Below, in pieces: positions 7,972-15,810 of a stretch of 20,034 nucleotides of DNA. Every line of letters starts with the position of its first letter. The stretch's first letter is position 1. The position numbers were made by a program, and so were the translations under genes. The DNA lies in contig CAZQOI010000056.1 of NCBI GenBank assembly GCA_964594905.1, positions 1 to 20,034 of the forward strand, written 5' to 3'. The DNA comes from Granulosicoccus sp964594905. GTDB taxonomy: Bacteria > Pseudomonadota > Gammaproteobacteria > Granulosicoccales > Granulosicoccaceae. The notes under the pieces were generated by a model that saw nothing but the letters and a program-made list of their open reading frames with translations, did not search any database and had not been told where the DNA came from.

Positions 7972-9438
7972 TTAACGGCTGCGTTTTTCTTCGGCCCAAC
8001 TGTGACGATCCATATCGCTCATCTCGCCGCTAATTTCAAGAAGGGTTGCACGTTGCGCGCTGCGCACTAGCAAGCCATTCACTACACTATCGTTAGCAGG
8101 CGCTCGCAAGTCACGCTCATCACACCAACCAAGGCCAGGTGTCATTGGATCGCTATTACCTACTTGTGCCGCGATGAATTGATCCAGACGGGCGCTTTCT
8201 CCAAATATGCCTTCAAGAGCAGTCCTTGCGCGAGCAAGTACCAAAGGATCAGAGAATCGATTACGAGTGCCCCAACCCACGGTGTAGTCGTCGCAAAAAG
8301 CGTTATCCCTGTCATCCGGACTATCGACAAAGCCAGCTGCCAAATCAATACCAAATTCAGCTTTCATCATCGCCGTATCAACCAGCGTCGCAAAATCTTC
8401 CCGAATGGTGCTGTAGCCATAAAAGACGGCTGCGCCATCATTTGCAGCCTCCGATCCCACCACGGTTGCAGTCAGACTCTTTTCAAATTCGGTTGCGTCG
8501 AAACCGCGATACCTGACACCTGCAAGTCCTTTCAATACGGCGGAATTCAATGGCTGATCATTAACCAACTGTGGAGATAACCAGAATCCAGACAGTTCAT
8601 CCAACGCGTCGCTTGGAATACCTGTGGCACTAAGAAATGGCGCGGCAGTACGTGGCAGAAAATCATTTGCATGCGCAAGCTCGTGGTAGAGCAATCGAAC
8701 CGTCGGTATACGGATATCTTCTAGCGTTCGAGTGGCATCATTCAACAGATTAAATGTGGTGAATTGATTGACACCGTCTTTCAGACGCGCTTGGAAAAAA
8801 AGAAACTGGAGATCATTGCCGAACCCTGATCGAAAATCTTCATCCACAGACACAGTCATTTTTTCCTCGACTGACATCCACAGGTAAGTTGGATCAAGTT
8901 GAATACCACCTGTGCCACCCCAATAGTTTGAAGGCCGCACAGTACTACCAATCAAGATGCTGGTGACCGATCCAAACATGCTCGTCAGCGATGCACTGCT
9001 CGATCTTAAAATGGTTTCGAAACGCTCGCCCATCCAATCATGAGTAACAAGCACTCGACTCATAATGTCGTCTACGGTGGGATCTGGAGCATCCTGAATA
9101 ATGAATGGCAAGACTTCCAGTGGGCAGGCATCTTGAGCATTCTCTATAACCGCACATGATTGCAATACGTTCGCGTACCGGCTACTGCGAACATAAGCGT
9201 ATGCGTCATCAATCTCGACAACATCGCGCAAGGCATTAGGGTCGTCATCAGTTGGCGTAGGTGCATCAACTGGTGGAGCAGTTACAGGAGGGATCGTGGG
9301 ACTATCATCAACAGGTGTGTCACCACCGGAACCGCCACAGGCTGACAAAACCAGCAAAGTCGCCATGAAAAGACCAGTTCTGGAGGCTGTCTCAGGCGAC
9401 AATTTTTTGCCAATCAATTTGAAAGTCCCACTATCCAT
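7972..9438 (-). CDS. Putative outer-membrane lipoprotein with HExxH zinc-metallopeptidase motif
   Basis: A lipoprotein of 488 residues from ATG at 9438; a GTG at 9477 would add 13 residues but sits one base after the OmpA stop codon. Signal peptide and lipobox are LLVLSACGGSGG, with lipidated Cys at residue 34; no Asp at +2, so outer-membrane delivery is expected. A Pro/Asp/Thr-rich linker follows. The core has RLLYHELAHANDFLP, a canonical HExxH (H252, E253, H256), and about 90 residues later STIREDFATLVD, where a Glu could be the third zinc ligand as in gluzincins. I do not recognise a named family. It is the third gene of a tight minus-strand run with the repeat protein and OmpA genes, suggesting a cell-surface role. 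Catalysis is inferred from the motif alone. Confidence 0.7.
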   Translation of the reverse strand: MDSGTFKLIGKKLSPETASRTGLFMATLLVLSACGGSGGDTPVDDSPTIPPVTAPPVDAPTPTDDDPNALRDVVEIDDAYAYVRSSRYANVLQSCAVIENAQDACPLEVLPFIIQDAPDPTVDDIMSRVLVTHDWMGERFETILRSSSASLTSMFGSVTSILIGSTVRPSNYWGGTGGIQLDPTYLWMSVEEKMTVSVDEDFRSGFGNDLQFLFFQARLKDGVNQFTTFNLLNDATRTLEDIRIPTVRLLYHELAHANDFLPRTAAPFLSATGIPSDALDELSGFWLSPQLVNDQPLNSAVLKGLAGVRYRGFDATEFEKSLTATVVGSEAANDGAAVFYGYSTIREDFATLVDTAMMKAEFGIDLAAGFVDSPDDRDNAFCDDYTVGWGTRNRFSDPLVLARARTALEGIFGESARLDQFIAAQVGNSDPMTPGLGWCDERDLRAPANDSVVNGLLVRSAQRATLLEISGEMSDMDRHSWAEEKRSR

Positions 9439-9478
9439 TGAATCGATCCAACTGTTGTAAACAGAGCACTCTGACACC

Positions 9479-10591
9479 TTACCGCAAATGCATCTCTACC
9501 CGTCGATTCTGCGAGCGCCCTACCGCCGTGGTATTGGTGCTTATGGGACGTGTTTCACCAAAGCCGCGCGTTTCCATCCGGTCTGGCCCCATGCCACGAT
9601 TAACCAAATAGTCACGAACTGCGGCCGCCCTGCGCAACGACAGGCCCATATTGTATTCAGGCCCAGCAATCCAATCCGTATGGCCCTGAATCTCTATATC
9701 GAGGTCACTCTTCTTCATTTCTTCGATGAAGGCGTCGAGCTTGTCAATAGAGCTTGCAGATAAATCAGCTTTATCAAATTCGAAATAGATATAAGGCGGC
9801 ACAATAGGTCGAAACATCGTTGGCCCATCGTACTTACCTTGTAGTGGTGTCGGAAGTGGATCGATTGCGATTCCGTTCTTCGGTTCGTCACTATCAGGAA
9901 CCTTAGCTGTCGCAATTCTCTGAGTCGGCGCAGATGGTACTTGTCCAAAGCGCTTCAGAATACTCGCTGTTATGTATTGCGCATCTGTATCAATGGCCAT
10001 GTACTCACCACGCAAGGCGATACCATTTCTAAAACCATATTCAAGTCCAACACCAAATACCGCATGCGAAGCGTGATCGCGTCGAAAGCTGACATTGCTG
10101 TCATTACTTAAACTACCGATGCCAAACCTGCCATACAAGGACAGGCCTTCGCGACGGAAATCCCCTCGCCCATTCGATGAGTTTAAAAAAGTACCACTTT
10201 GAGTGTTCAACAGATAAGCAATACCCGATAGCCCAAAAACTTCGTAATCGACATCACCAACTGGCGCACCCAGAAACCCGACAGCAGCCGATCCCAAAGA
10301 AGCGGCGTAAAGTTCTGCAGTGAAAAGGCGCGAGAAATCGTAGCCGATCGCAACATGCGCACCTACGTCACTATTGTCATCGATCGTCAAGGCTGGATTG
10401 GGAGAGTGAGGTCTCAAATGAGTAGGACCTGCACCAATAGCGACATAAGGTCGTTTGGTAAATCGCGAAGTGTCAACATCGTTAGCATTTGCGACAACAA
10501 ACAAGCCACTAAACACAAGACAGATGGCCAACACACCCGTTGCAACACGCAAGAGTGAACGTATCGGTCTCCTTAAGCGATGGAGGCTCAT
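9479..10591 (-). CDS. OmpA-family outer-membrane protein (beta-barrel plus peptidoglycan-binding domain)
   Basis: 370 residues from ATG at 10591. This start is preferred because a strong AAAGGAGG lies nine bases upstream; a TTG two codons earlier would be too close to it. After a signal peptide (VFSGLFVVANA, cut near residue 37) comes an N-terminal barrel of the 8-strand type (about 47-215), a Pro-rich linker, and an OmpA C-terminal domain (about 266-370). That domain shows YIYFEFDKADLS, then GHTDWIAGPEYNMGLSLRR with the Asp and Arg that bind diaminopimelate, and a final NRRVEMHLR. It anchors the outer membrane to peptidoglycan. The ribosome site lies inside the last codons of the upstream repeat-protein gene, whose stop is two bases away, so translation is probably coupled. 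Confidence 0.92.
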   Translation of the reverse strand: MSLHRLRRPIRSLLRVATGVLAICLVFSGLFVVANANDVDTSRFTKRPYVAIGAGPTHLRPHSPNPALTIDDNSDVGAHVAIGYDFSRLFTAELYAASLGSAAVGFLGAPVGDVDYEVFGLSGIAYLLNTQSGTFLNSSNGRGDFRREGLSLYGRFGIGSLSNDSNVSFRRDHASHAVFGVGLEYGFRNGIALRGEYMAIDTDAQYITASILKRFGQVPSAPTQRIATAKVPDSDEPKNGIAIDPLPTPLQGKYDGPTMFRPIVPPYIYFEFDKADLSASSIDKLDAFIEEMKKSDLDIEIQGHTDWIAGPEYNMGLSLRRAAAVRDYLVNRGMGPDRMETRGFGETRPISTNTTAVGRSQNRRVEMHLR

Positions 10592-10593
10592 GA

Positions 10594-11127
10594 TCAAGCA
10601 CCTCCTTTAAGGCGACGGCGATTACGATATGCTCTGGTAAATATCAACAGAGACAACAAAGAGGCCGACAAAATGGCCACTGAACCTACGCCAGAACCAC
10701 GTACACCGGTTTCAAGTGTCAGGCTGTCACAGTTACATTCATCAAAATCATTTTGACCATTGTTATTTAAATCGCTGAAGCGAACCACAGTGGCTACGAC
10801 GGTACCGGGTACCTGAGTTCCATCAGCGTCCTGAATCACATACAGGAAGGTATCCATCCCATAGAAGCCAAAATTTGGCGTGTAGGTAATCAGCCCGTTT
10901 TGCTCGGTTATGGTTGCATTTGGCGATTCACTGATGCTGACAATAACAAGGCCACCACCTGCGCCATCGAAGTCATTGGCAAGTACATCTACTGTTGCAG
11001 ACTCGCCAGCATTGACTTCAAACTCATCCCGATTGGCCATCGTTGAGGGATCATTAATGGGATCCGTGATTCCAGGTTGTCCACCGCCATCGGTAGATCC
11101 GCCTGTTGCACCATCAGTAGCCCCACC
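10594..11127 (-). CDS. C-terminal part of secreted repeat protein: Ig/cadherin-like domain and anchoring tail
   Basis: This is the 3' portion of the gene continued at 11228-12842 beyond the assembly gap. Reading from the gap it resumes the TDGATGG repeat and GGGQP, then a cadherin/Ig-like domain (ANRDEFEVNAGESATVDVLAND ... TYTPNFGFYGMDTFLYVIQD) of the kind tandem in bacterial adhesins. Next comes a short Asp/Asn-rich LNNNGQNDFDE, possibly calcium-binding, and CNCDSLTLETG. The C-terminus is tripartite: a Gly-rich GVRGSGVGS, a hydrophobic helix of about 18 residues, and RAYRNRRRLK. That layout resembles rhombosortase or sortase sorting tails (LETG recalls LPxTG), but it does not match a named signal exactly. 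An ATG at 11040 is internal, not a genuine start. The stop TGA at 10594-10596 is two bases from the OmpA start. Confidence 0.75.
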   Translation of the reverse strand, partial: GGATDGATGGSTDGGGQPGITDPINDPSTMANRDEFEVNAGESATVDVLANDFDGAGGGLVIVSISESPNATITEQNGLITYTPNFGFYGMDTFLYVIQDADGTQVPGTVVATVVRFSDLNNNGQNDFDECNCDSLTLETGVRGSGVGSVAILSASLLSLLIFTRAYRNRRRLKGGA

Positions 11128-11227
11128 NNNNNNNNNNNNNNNNNNNNNNNNNNNNNNNNNNNNNNNNNNNNNNNNNNNNNNNNNNNNNNNNNNNNNNNNN
11201 NNNNNNNNNNNNNNNNNNNNNNNNNNN
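11128..11227. other. Assembly gap of exactly 100 N
   Basis: The round size marks a scaffold join of unknown true length. The 55 bases on its left (11073-11127) are identical to the 55 bases on its right (11228-11282), so the real distance may be zero, with the contig ends overlapping. The gap breaks the reading frame of the repeat protein. Confidence 0.97.
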
Positions 11228-12842
11228 CAGGTTGTCCACCGCCATCGGTAGATCCGCCTGTTGCACCATCAGTAGCCCCACCTGTCGCACCATCAGTAGC
11301 CCCACCTGTCGCACCATCAGTAGCCCCACCTGTTGCACCATCAGTAGCCCCACCTGTTGCGCCGTCAGTAGATCCACCGGTTACTCCACCAGTGTCGCCT
11401 GACCCGGTATCACCGCCAGCCGTTGCACTTCCGCCAGTATCGGAACCACCAGCATCGCTCGCACCTGAGTCAGAGCCACCTGATGTATCCCCACCAGAAC
11501 CATTGTTGACATCAACAAAAGCAAAGTACACATCCGACGGGTCGTTTCCGTTTATTGAGAGCATGTGTGGATTACTGCCAGGCGTCACTACCAAGCCCGG
11601 AGGGATATCAGGATCGGTTTCTTCTATAACGACAAAGAATGTCCCGTCGGGCAAGCCTGGTAAAACAAAGTTACCGTTCAGATCGCTATCGATCGGATCG
11701 GAGATTGGCATATCAGTTAAGGAATCGAACACACCGTTGTTATTGGTATCGGCATAAACCCTTATACCAATATCACTGATACCCGCTTCGTTATCAGAGG
11801 GCTGACCATCTCCATTTTCATCCAGGAACACACTACCGGATGCCACACTGAGAGATTCCGCGGCGAAATAACCAGACAGACCACCGTACAGATCAGCATC
11901 ATCGCCAAGTACGATAAAGTCATCAGAGGTGTCATTAGGAAACGTTGATGGATCTGTCAGTACATGAACATCGCTATCAACATCATCACTAAAAAATGAG
12001 AAACCGTAATAGCGCTGCCCTGCACGCAGTCCAAGCCTGCTCGCCGATATAAAAGCCATACCAACGTTTTCGACAGTACGCTCTGTCTCGGTGGGAAAGC
12101 CCTGTGGCGATCTGAATTCGTTTTGTAGAAATGTGTATTGATGACGCAACGGTGTTGTTGAATAACACAGCTGAGGATCAGCGCAGCCGCGCTGGTCGAT
12201 TAACAACAACGGGCCATAGCTAGCTGGATTCCCAAAGCTATCGAGAGACAGTATGGCGGCAATCTTGACAGGATTATTACTGGACTTTTCAGATCCCACA
12301 TGGCCAGCCTGCGTCATAGCAGAAGCGGACAATGGAGCTAGAAGGCCATAATCAAATATGTAATCCAGCCGTTCAATGTTCTTGGCATCCGGCAGAACAT
12401 TTGAAAAGAGATCAAGCGCGCCGCGATTGATAACGCGGCTGGCCAGCATAGCGGCGATATCGCAATTGCCTGTACCCGAACCATCACTGGGGTAATCCGC
12501 TGCCAATGACTGAGACTGATCGCCATCGGCCAAACGTTCAACAAAGATACCGCAGGGTTCGCCCGTAACCAGATCTGCAATGTCGTCGCGTCGCACTTCA
12601 ACCCGGTTCGCGGACATTGCGTATGCAAAGCGCTCATCAGGGGTAGAAAAACCAGTCATCAATTCGTTATCACCCATCCCCCAGTAGTAGGTAAAGTCAT
12701 CTACCGTGTAGCTGAACGGGATGGCGGGAACGCGTGTGGTGTGAATCTCTGTAACGTTATCTGCAGCCAGCGACGCTTCAGTAAGCGCAGTGCCAAGTAC
12801 CACAGGCAACAAACAGGAAAACACGGACTTTCTCGACGTCAT
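11228..12842 (-). CDS. Secreted modular repeat protein, N-terminal part (SdrD_B-like domain, TDGATGG repeats)
   Basis: Large envelope protein interrupted by the assembly gap. ATG at 12842 follows TGGAG eight bases upstream. A signal peptide ends near ASLA at residue 26. Residues 30-330 form a domain I cannot name, with several cysteine pairs. Residues about 334-415 are an SdrD_B/Cna-B-like domain: GSVFLDENGDGQPSDNEAG, VYADTNNNGVFD, SDLNGNFVLPGLPDGTF, with calcium-loop-like DENGDG and DTNNNG. From about 447 the chain becomes a Gly/Ser/Thr/Asp stalk ending in TDGATGGA repeats. Joined to 10594-11127 at the 55-base overlap, it is one frame of 697 codons. It is the first gene of the run leading to OmpA and the HExxH lipoprotein. 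An adhesin-like or surface-layer role is inferred. Confidence 0.8.
11257..11376. repeat. 24-base tandem repeat, five units, encoding TDGATGGA on the minus strand
   Basis: Five consecutive 24-base units start at 11257, 11281, 11305, 11329 and 11353. The first four differ only by a T/C change; the fifth is diverged, ending GATCCA. One further unit (11102-11125) lies left of the assembly gap. As 24 is a multiple of three, changes in copy number keep the reading frame and only alter stalk length. Copy number may be wrong here because short-read assembly failed at this spot. Confidence 0.93.
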
Positions 12843-13014
12843 AACAGCTCCAGGCTGAATGGGTTCGGTATTTCACTTTTCAGTGATAAAGCAATCGCTG
12901 GAAAACGCCTGTGAAGGCACCCTCAACTCGTCAGCAGACAGTGCTCAAACCGAGAAAAATCCTTATTTTCTGAGCAGTCCGCCACATTGTAACGGAGTCA
13001 TGGTACCCAAGTGG

Positions 13015-13039
13015 TGTAACTCGATTATTTCAAGTTACA
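13015..13039. promoter_or_regulatory. Inverted repeat between the VWA operon and the repeat-protein operon
   Basis: TGTAACT at 13015-13021 and AGTTACA at 13033-13039 form a perfect seven-base inverted repeat with an 11-base centre, just downstream of the Nudix gene stop and about 170 bases upstream of the repeat-protein start. There is no T run after the stem on either strand, so an intrinsic terminator is unlikely. It could be an operator for the downstream operon. The rest of 12843-13045 shows no gene or clear promoter. Confidence 0.3.
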
Positions 13040-13045
13040 AAGGTT

Positions 13046-13630
13046 TCAATTGTTTTTAAATACGTGTAGCTCGGCATATTGCATCAAGATGAGGGTTTTG
13101 CCATCGGTAATCTTCCCGTCAGCAATCCATTGACGAACATCCTCGAAGCGAACCTCCAGCACTTCGATATCTTCGCCCTCAGATTCAAGCCCACCCCCAA
13201 GTCCTGAGCGTTGCTCTGGTGTGTACGGAGCGGCGTAATAGTGCAGTTGTTCAGTGACAGAGCCCGGGCTGACATAAGCCTTGAAAAGAAAAGTTGCATG
13301 ACCAATGTCGAAACCTGTCTCTTCTGACGCCTCCTGTAATACGGTTTTTAAGGGGTCATCACCCTCGATCACACCGGCAGGTACTTCCAGTAAGAAGCCA
13401 TCGCCATCGACAGCAAACGCCGGATAGCGAAACTGACGGGTGAGAATGATGGTTGCTTGCTCAAGGTTGTAAAGCAGTATGGCAGCGCCATGACCCCGGT
13501 GATAGATCTCGCGTTGTTGGCGTTGCCACTCACCGTCACCTCTTTTGTAGTCGAATTCAACCGCTTCCAGTCGCGCCCACTCTGAAGATAACAAGCGGCT
13601 GTTGATAAGCTTTATTCGATCCCGGCTCAT
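13046..13630 (-). CDS. nudK: Nudix hydrolase, NudK (GDP-mannose pyrophosphatase) type
   Basis: 194 residues from ATG at 13630, preceded by AGGAG about 11 bases upstream. A GTG at 13672 would add 14 residues not expected from NudK. The protein follows E. coli NudK closely: RIKLINSRLLSSEW at the start, QREIYHRGHGAAILLYN, RQFRYPAF, then the Nudix region VPAGVIEGDDPLKTV with the metal-binding EASEETGF (E100, E103, E104). SPGSVTEQLHYYAAPY, GGGLESEGEDIEVLE and a final ITDGKTLILMQYAE follow. NudK-type enzymes cleave GDP-mannose and related nucleotide sugars to a sugar phosphate and a nucleoside monophosphate. The Arg of the standard Nudix box is Gln here. It is the last gene of the VWA operon, about 65 bases after the upstream stop. 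Confidence 0.85.
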   Translation of the reverse strand: MSRDRIKLINSRLLSSEWARLEAVEFDYKRGDGEWQRQQREIYHRGHGAAILLYNLEQATIILTRQFRYPAFAVDGDGFLLEVPAGVIEGDDPLKTVLQEASEETGFDIGHATFLFKAYVSPGSVTEQLHYYAAPYTPEQRSGLGGGLESEGEDIEVLEVRFEDVRQWIADGKITDGKTLILMQYAELHVFKNN

Positions 13631-13696
13631 GCGCTGTGAAGTCTCCTGAATATGAGTTGCAGAACTAATCACTGACGCCCACGCAAGCGAGCTCGC

Positions 13697-14089
13697 CTAG
13701 GAATCGAACGGTACCAGCGAATAACCCTTGACGTCGAAACTTCCATCGGACAACAGATAACGTGTATCGGCATCGATTGCCTGATAACGCAATAAATCAT
13801 CTGCATCACTACGACCAAACGCTGTTCGAAAAATAGTTTGCCGGTCGCGTATCTCTGATAGTTCTCCAATCATGGCTTTGTCTGTAGCGATGATAATGTC
13901 AACGTATCTTGACTCCTGCTCCAGTTGCGTTATCCATTGCTGCATACGTGGAAAGGATGGTTTCATCGAAAACGATGTATCCACAACGACCAAAATTTTT
14001 GATGGGTTTGATGAGAAATAAAAATGCGCGCCAACCCATGCCACCAGATGCAAGACGAGGAATACCGCAAACACGCGAATCCACTTCAT
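13697..14089 (-). CDS. Small membrane-anchored VWA-like protein
   Basis: 130 residues from ATG at 14089; a TTG one codon earlier is less likely. A single N-terminal transmembrane helix (about residues 4-25) is followed immediately by KILVVVDTSFSMKPSF, the first strand and DxSxS metal-site motif (D37, S39, S41) of a VWA fold. A second VWA-like strand ending in LLSDGSFD lies near the C-terminus. At about 100 residues the soluble part is much shorter than a normal VWA domain (about 180) and seems to lack some helices. It starts four bases after the stop of the larger VWA lipoprotein gene, so the two are almost certainly co-expressed. I do not recognise a named family. Confidence 0.7.
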   Translation of the reverse strand: MKWIRVFAVFLVLHLVAWVGAHFYFSSNPSKILVVVDTSFSMKPSFPRMQQWITQLEQESRYVDIIIATDKAMIGELSEIRDRQTIFRTAFGRSDADDLLRYQAIDADTRYLLSDGSFDVKGYSLVPFDS

Positions 14090-14093
14090 CAAC

Positions 14094-15797
14094 TTACATT
14101 TCCGAGTTCAGTAGATTACCGATACGATACGAAGCCGACTCTGCGTTAGCAGTGACGTACGCACCTTCAGCGAGACTCGACAACTGCCTCAGTTCTTCGG
14201 ACTGCACCTCATAGGCAATCGAGTGAATGGGCATCCCAGACCATTCCAGCGCGGCCTGGACATCATCAAGCTCAAGACCACGATTGCGCTCACCATCTGA
14301 CAAGACAAAAATCACAGGCTTGTGATCAGGATTGGATTCCAGAAAATTGTACAAACGCGATGCCGCGACCATCACCGCATTGTTAGTTGCGGTTCGTCCA
14401 CCAGTGTTAAGCCGCTCTACCGCACCAATGAAAAGCGATTTCTGTTGTACGTCAAAGTTTTTGACGTCAAGATCTACGTTAACGACTTCGCTATAGGTCA
14501 CAAGCCCAATAGCATTGGTTGAGCTTATAAGGTCAGATGATTCGATCAACGCTTTTTTTAGATTTCTGATTCGAGTACCTTCCATCGAACCTGAAATGTC
14601 AGCGACAAAGACAGCCGCTATAGGACGACCACCTGATTTTTTCTCTTTCCACAATCCTTGAGCCCGAGCTATCGTTGAACCTTGGTCAATGGCATAAGCC
14701 GGTTGATAATCAAGATTACCTGCAAACCCGAATCGATTAACCACAGCTTGTTGCTGCTTGATGAACTCAGCAAACATTGACAGCACTTCTCGCTCTGCCG
14801 GGTCCGCCTCTTCGGTTGCATACAATGGGCTATCGTGACGTACGCCGAACGGGATGAACTCATAGTCTTTCATTCCGGTGACATTAACCCAGGATTGATT
14901 TTCCATAACCATCGCATCAAGTACACCACTGCCCTGCGCCGCATCACGCATCTGCAGGGTTGTTTGCGCAACAAACGGAACACCCGTTTGAAATGCCTCA
15001 AAAGCACTTGCAACATCCGGTGACAGCATGTCACCTTCGTCGCCATCGGCAAAAGCACTGAGTATGGTCAACAGAAAATTCAGACCAGTGCTTGATTGGT
15101 AGGGATTGGTGTAACCCATTGCGAATTCACCATTGGTGACGTTGGTCAGGAGTTTGGCAATATCGAGCTTACCGTCACTCAGGATCAAGTCACTCTTGGA
15201 TCTTTTGACGACGATACCCGCTGTGTTAGGTGCGGTCACTTCGCTGATGACATCGAGCTTGACGCCGTCGGCGTCCAGCATCTTGGCCCACAAACCATTA
15301 CTGGGAGAAAATGCGTCAGGTATGTACTGACCTGCCAACATAAACTGGGTGCCAAGTCCTGACGCTATTTTGCGTACTGAAACCGCCGCCTCTTTACCGT
15401 TGGAAAGCCGCTGACGTGAATTATTGAATGCTTCTGCTAGCTCGTTGTAAAAACCATCACGCCCTTGGCCAGCTTTTTCTGATGATGTAAAGATCTCGAC
15501 CGACTCAACACGGGAACTGTCACGTCGCCCAGCGCCTATCGGGTATTCCTCCAGGCTGGGTAACAATGAAAGTAGATTGGTTGAACTCAGACTGATATTG
15601 GCGCGTACTTGATTCTCACGAAAGCTCGGCCGGATGTCATCGTTGACCGATGCGATTATTGACTCTTTGGCAGATTCCGGACTATCCACACGGCTGCCAC
15701 AGCCCACAACAGAAACCAGGATCGCGATCAACAAAACGATCAAACCTCGTTTAGCACTGAACCTGTTCTGAGTTATCGAAATAGACCTACGAGTCAT
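14094..15797 (-). CDS. Lipoprotein fusing a periplasmic-binding-like region to a VWA domain
   Basis: 567 residues from ATG at 15797, 13 bases after the upstream stop; a TTG at 15833 would overlap the upstream gene and spoil the signal peptide. The lipobox is ILVSVVGC, lipid Cys at residue 33. Residues about 90-350 resemble a type 2 solute-binding fold (VEIFTSSEKAGQ, later GEFAMGYTNPYQSSTG), as in proteins annotated 'substrate-binding and VWA domain-containing'. Residues about 393-560 are a complete VWA domain: AVFVADISGSMEGTRI with DxSxS (D400, S402, S404), the metal-site Thr in GGRTATNNA and FVLSDGER with its Asp. Such domains bind proteins through Mg2+. It lies between a membrane coiled-coil gene and a small VWA-like gene, suggesting an envelope complex of unknown function. 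Confidence 0.82.
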   Translation of the reverse strand: MTRRSISITQNRFSAKRGLIVLLIAILVSVVGCGSRVDSPESAKESIIASVNDDIRPSFRENQVRANISLSSTNLLSLLPSLEEYPIGAGRRDSSRVESVEIFTSSEKAGQGRDGFYNELAEAFNNSRQRLSNGKEAAVSVRKIASGLGTQFMLAGQYIPDAFSPSNGLWAKMLDADGVKLDVISEVTAPNTAGIVVKRSKSDLILSDGKLDIAKLLTNVTNGEFAMGYTNPYQSSTGLNFLLTILSAFADGDEGDMLSPDVASAFEAFQTGVPFVAQTTLQMRDAAQGSGVLDAMVMENQSWVNVTGMKDYEFIPFGVRHDSPLYATEEADPAEREVLSMFAEFIKQQQAVVNRFGFAGNLDYQPAYAIDQGSTIARAQGLWKEKKSGGRPIAAVFVADISGSMEGTRIRNLKKALIESSDLISSTNAIGLVTYSEVVNVDLDVKNFDVQQKSLFIGAVERLNTGGRTATNNAVMVAASRLYNFLESNPDHKPVIFVLSDGERNRGLELDDVQAALEWSGMPIHSIAYEVQSEELRQLSSLAEGAYVTANAESASYRIGNLLNSEM

Positions 15798-15810
15798 GAT
15801 CTGTTGTCCG

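Noticed and set aside
11257..11376. CRISPR array
   Set aside because: Units are directly adjacent 24-mers with no unique spacers, and they translate in frame within a protein stalk.
11077..11757. Long plus-strand frame encoding a Pro/Val/Ala-rich repeat protein through the gap
   Set aside because: It is antisense to the repeat-protein gene; its regularity is the complement of the 24-base repeats, and it spans the N run. No signal or domain is visible.
12859..13059. Small plus-strand gene of 66 codons in the gap upstream of the repeat protein
   Set aside because: There is no ribosome site, the composition is not protein-like, and it overlaps the 3' end of the Nudix gene in antisense.
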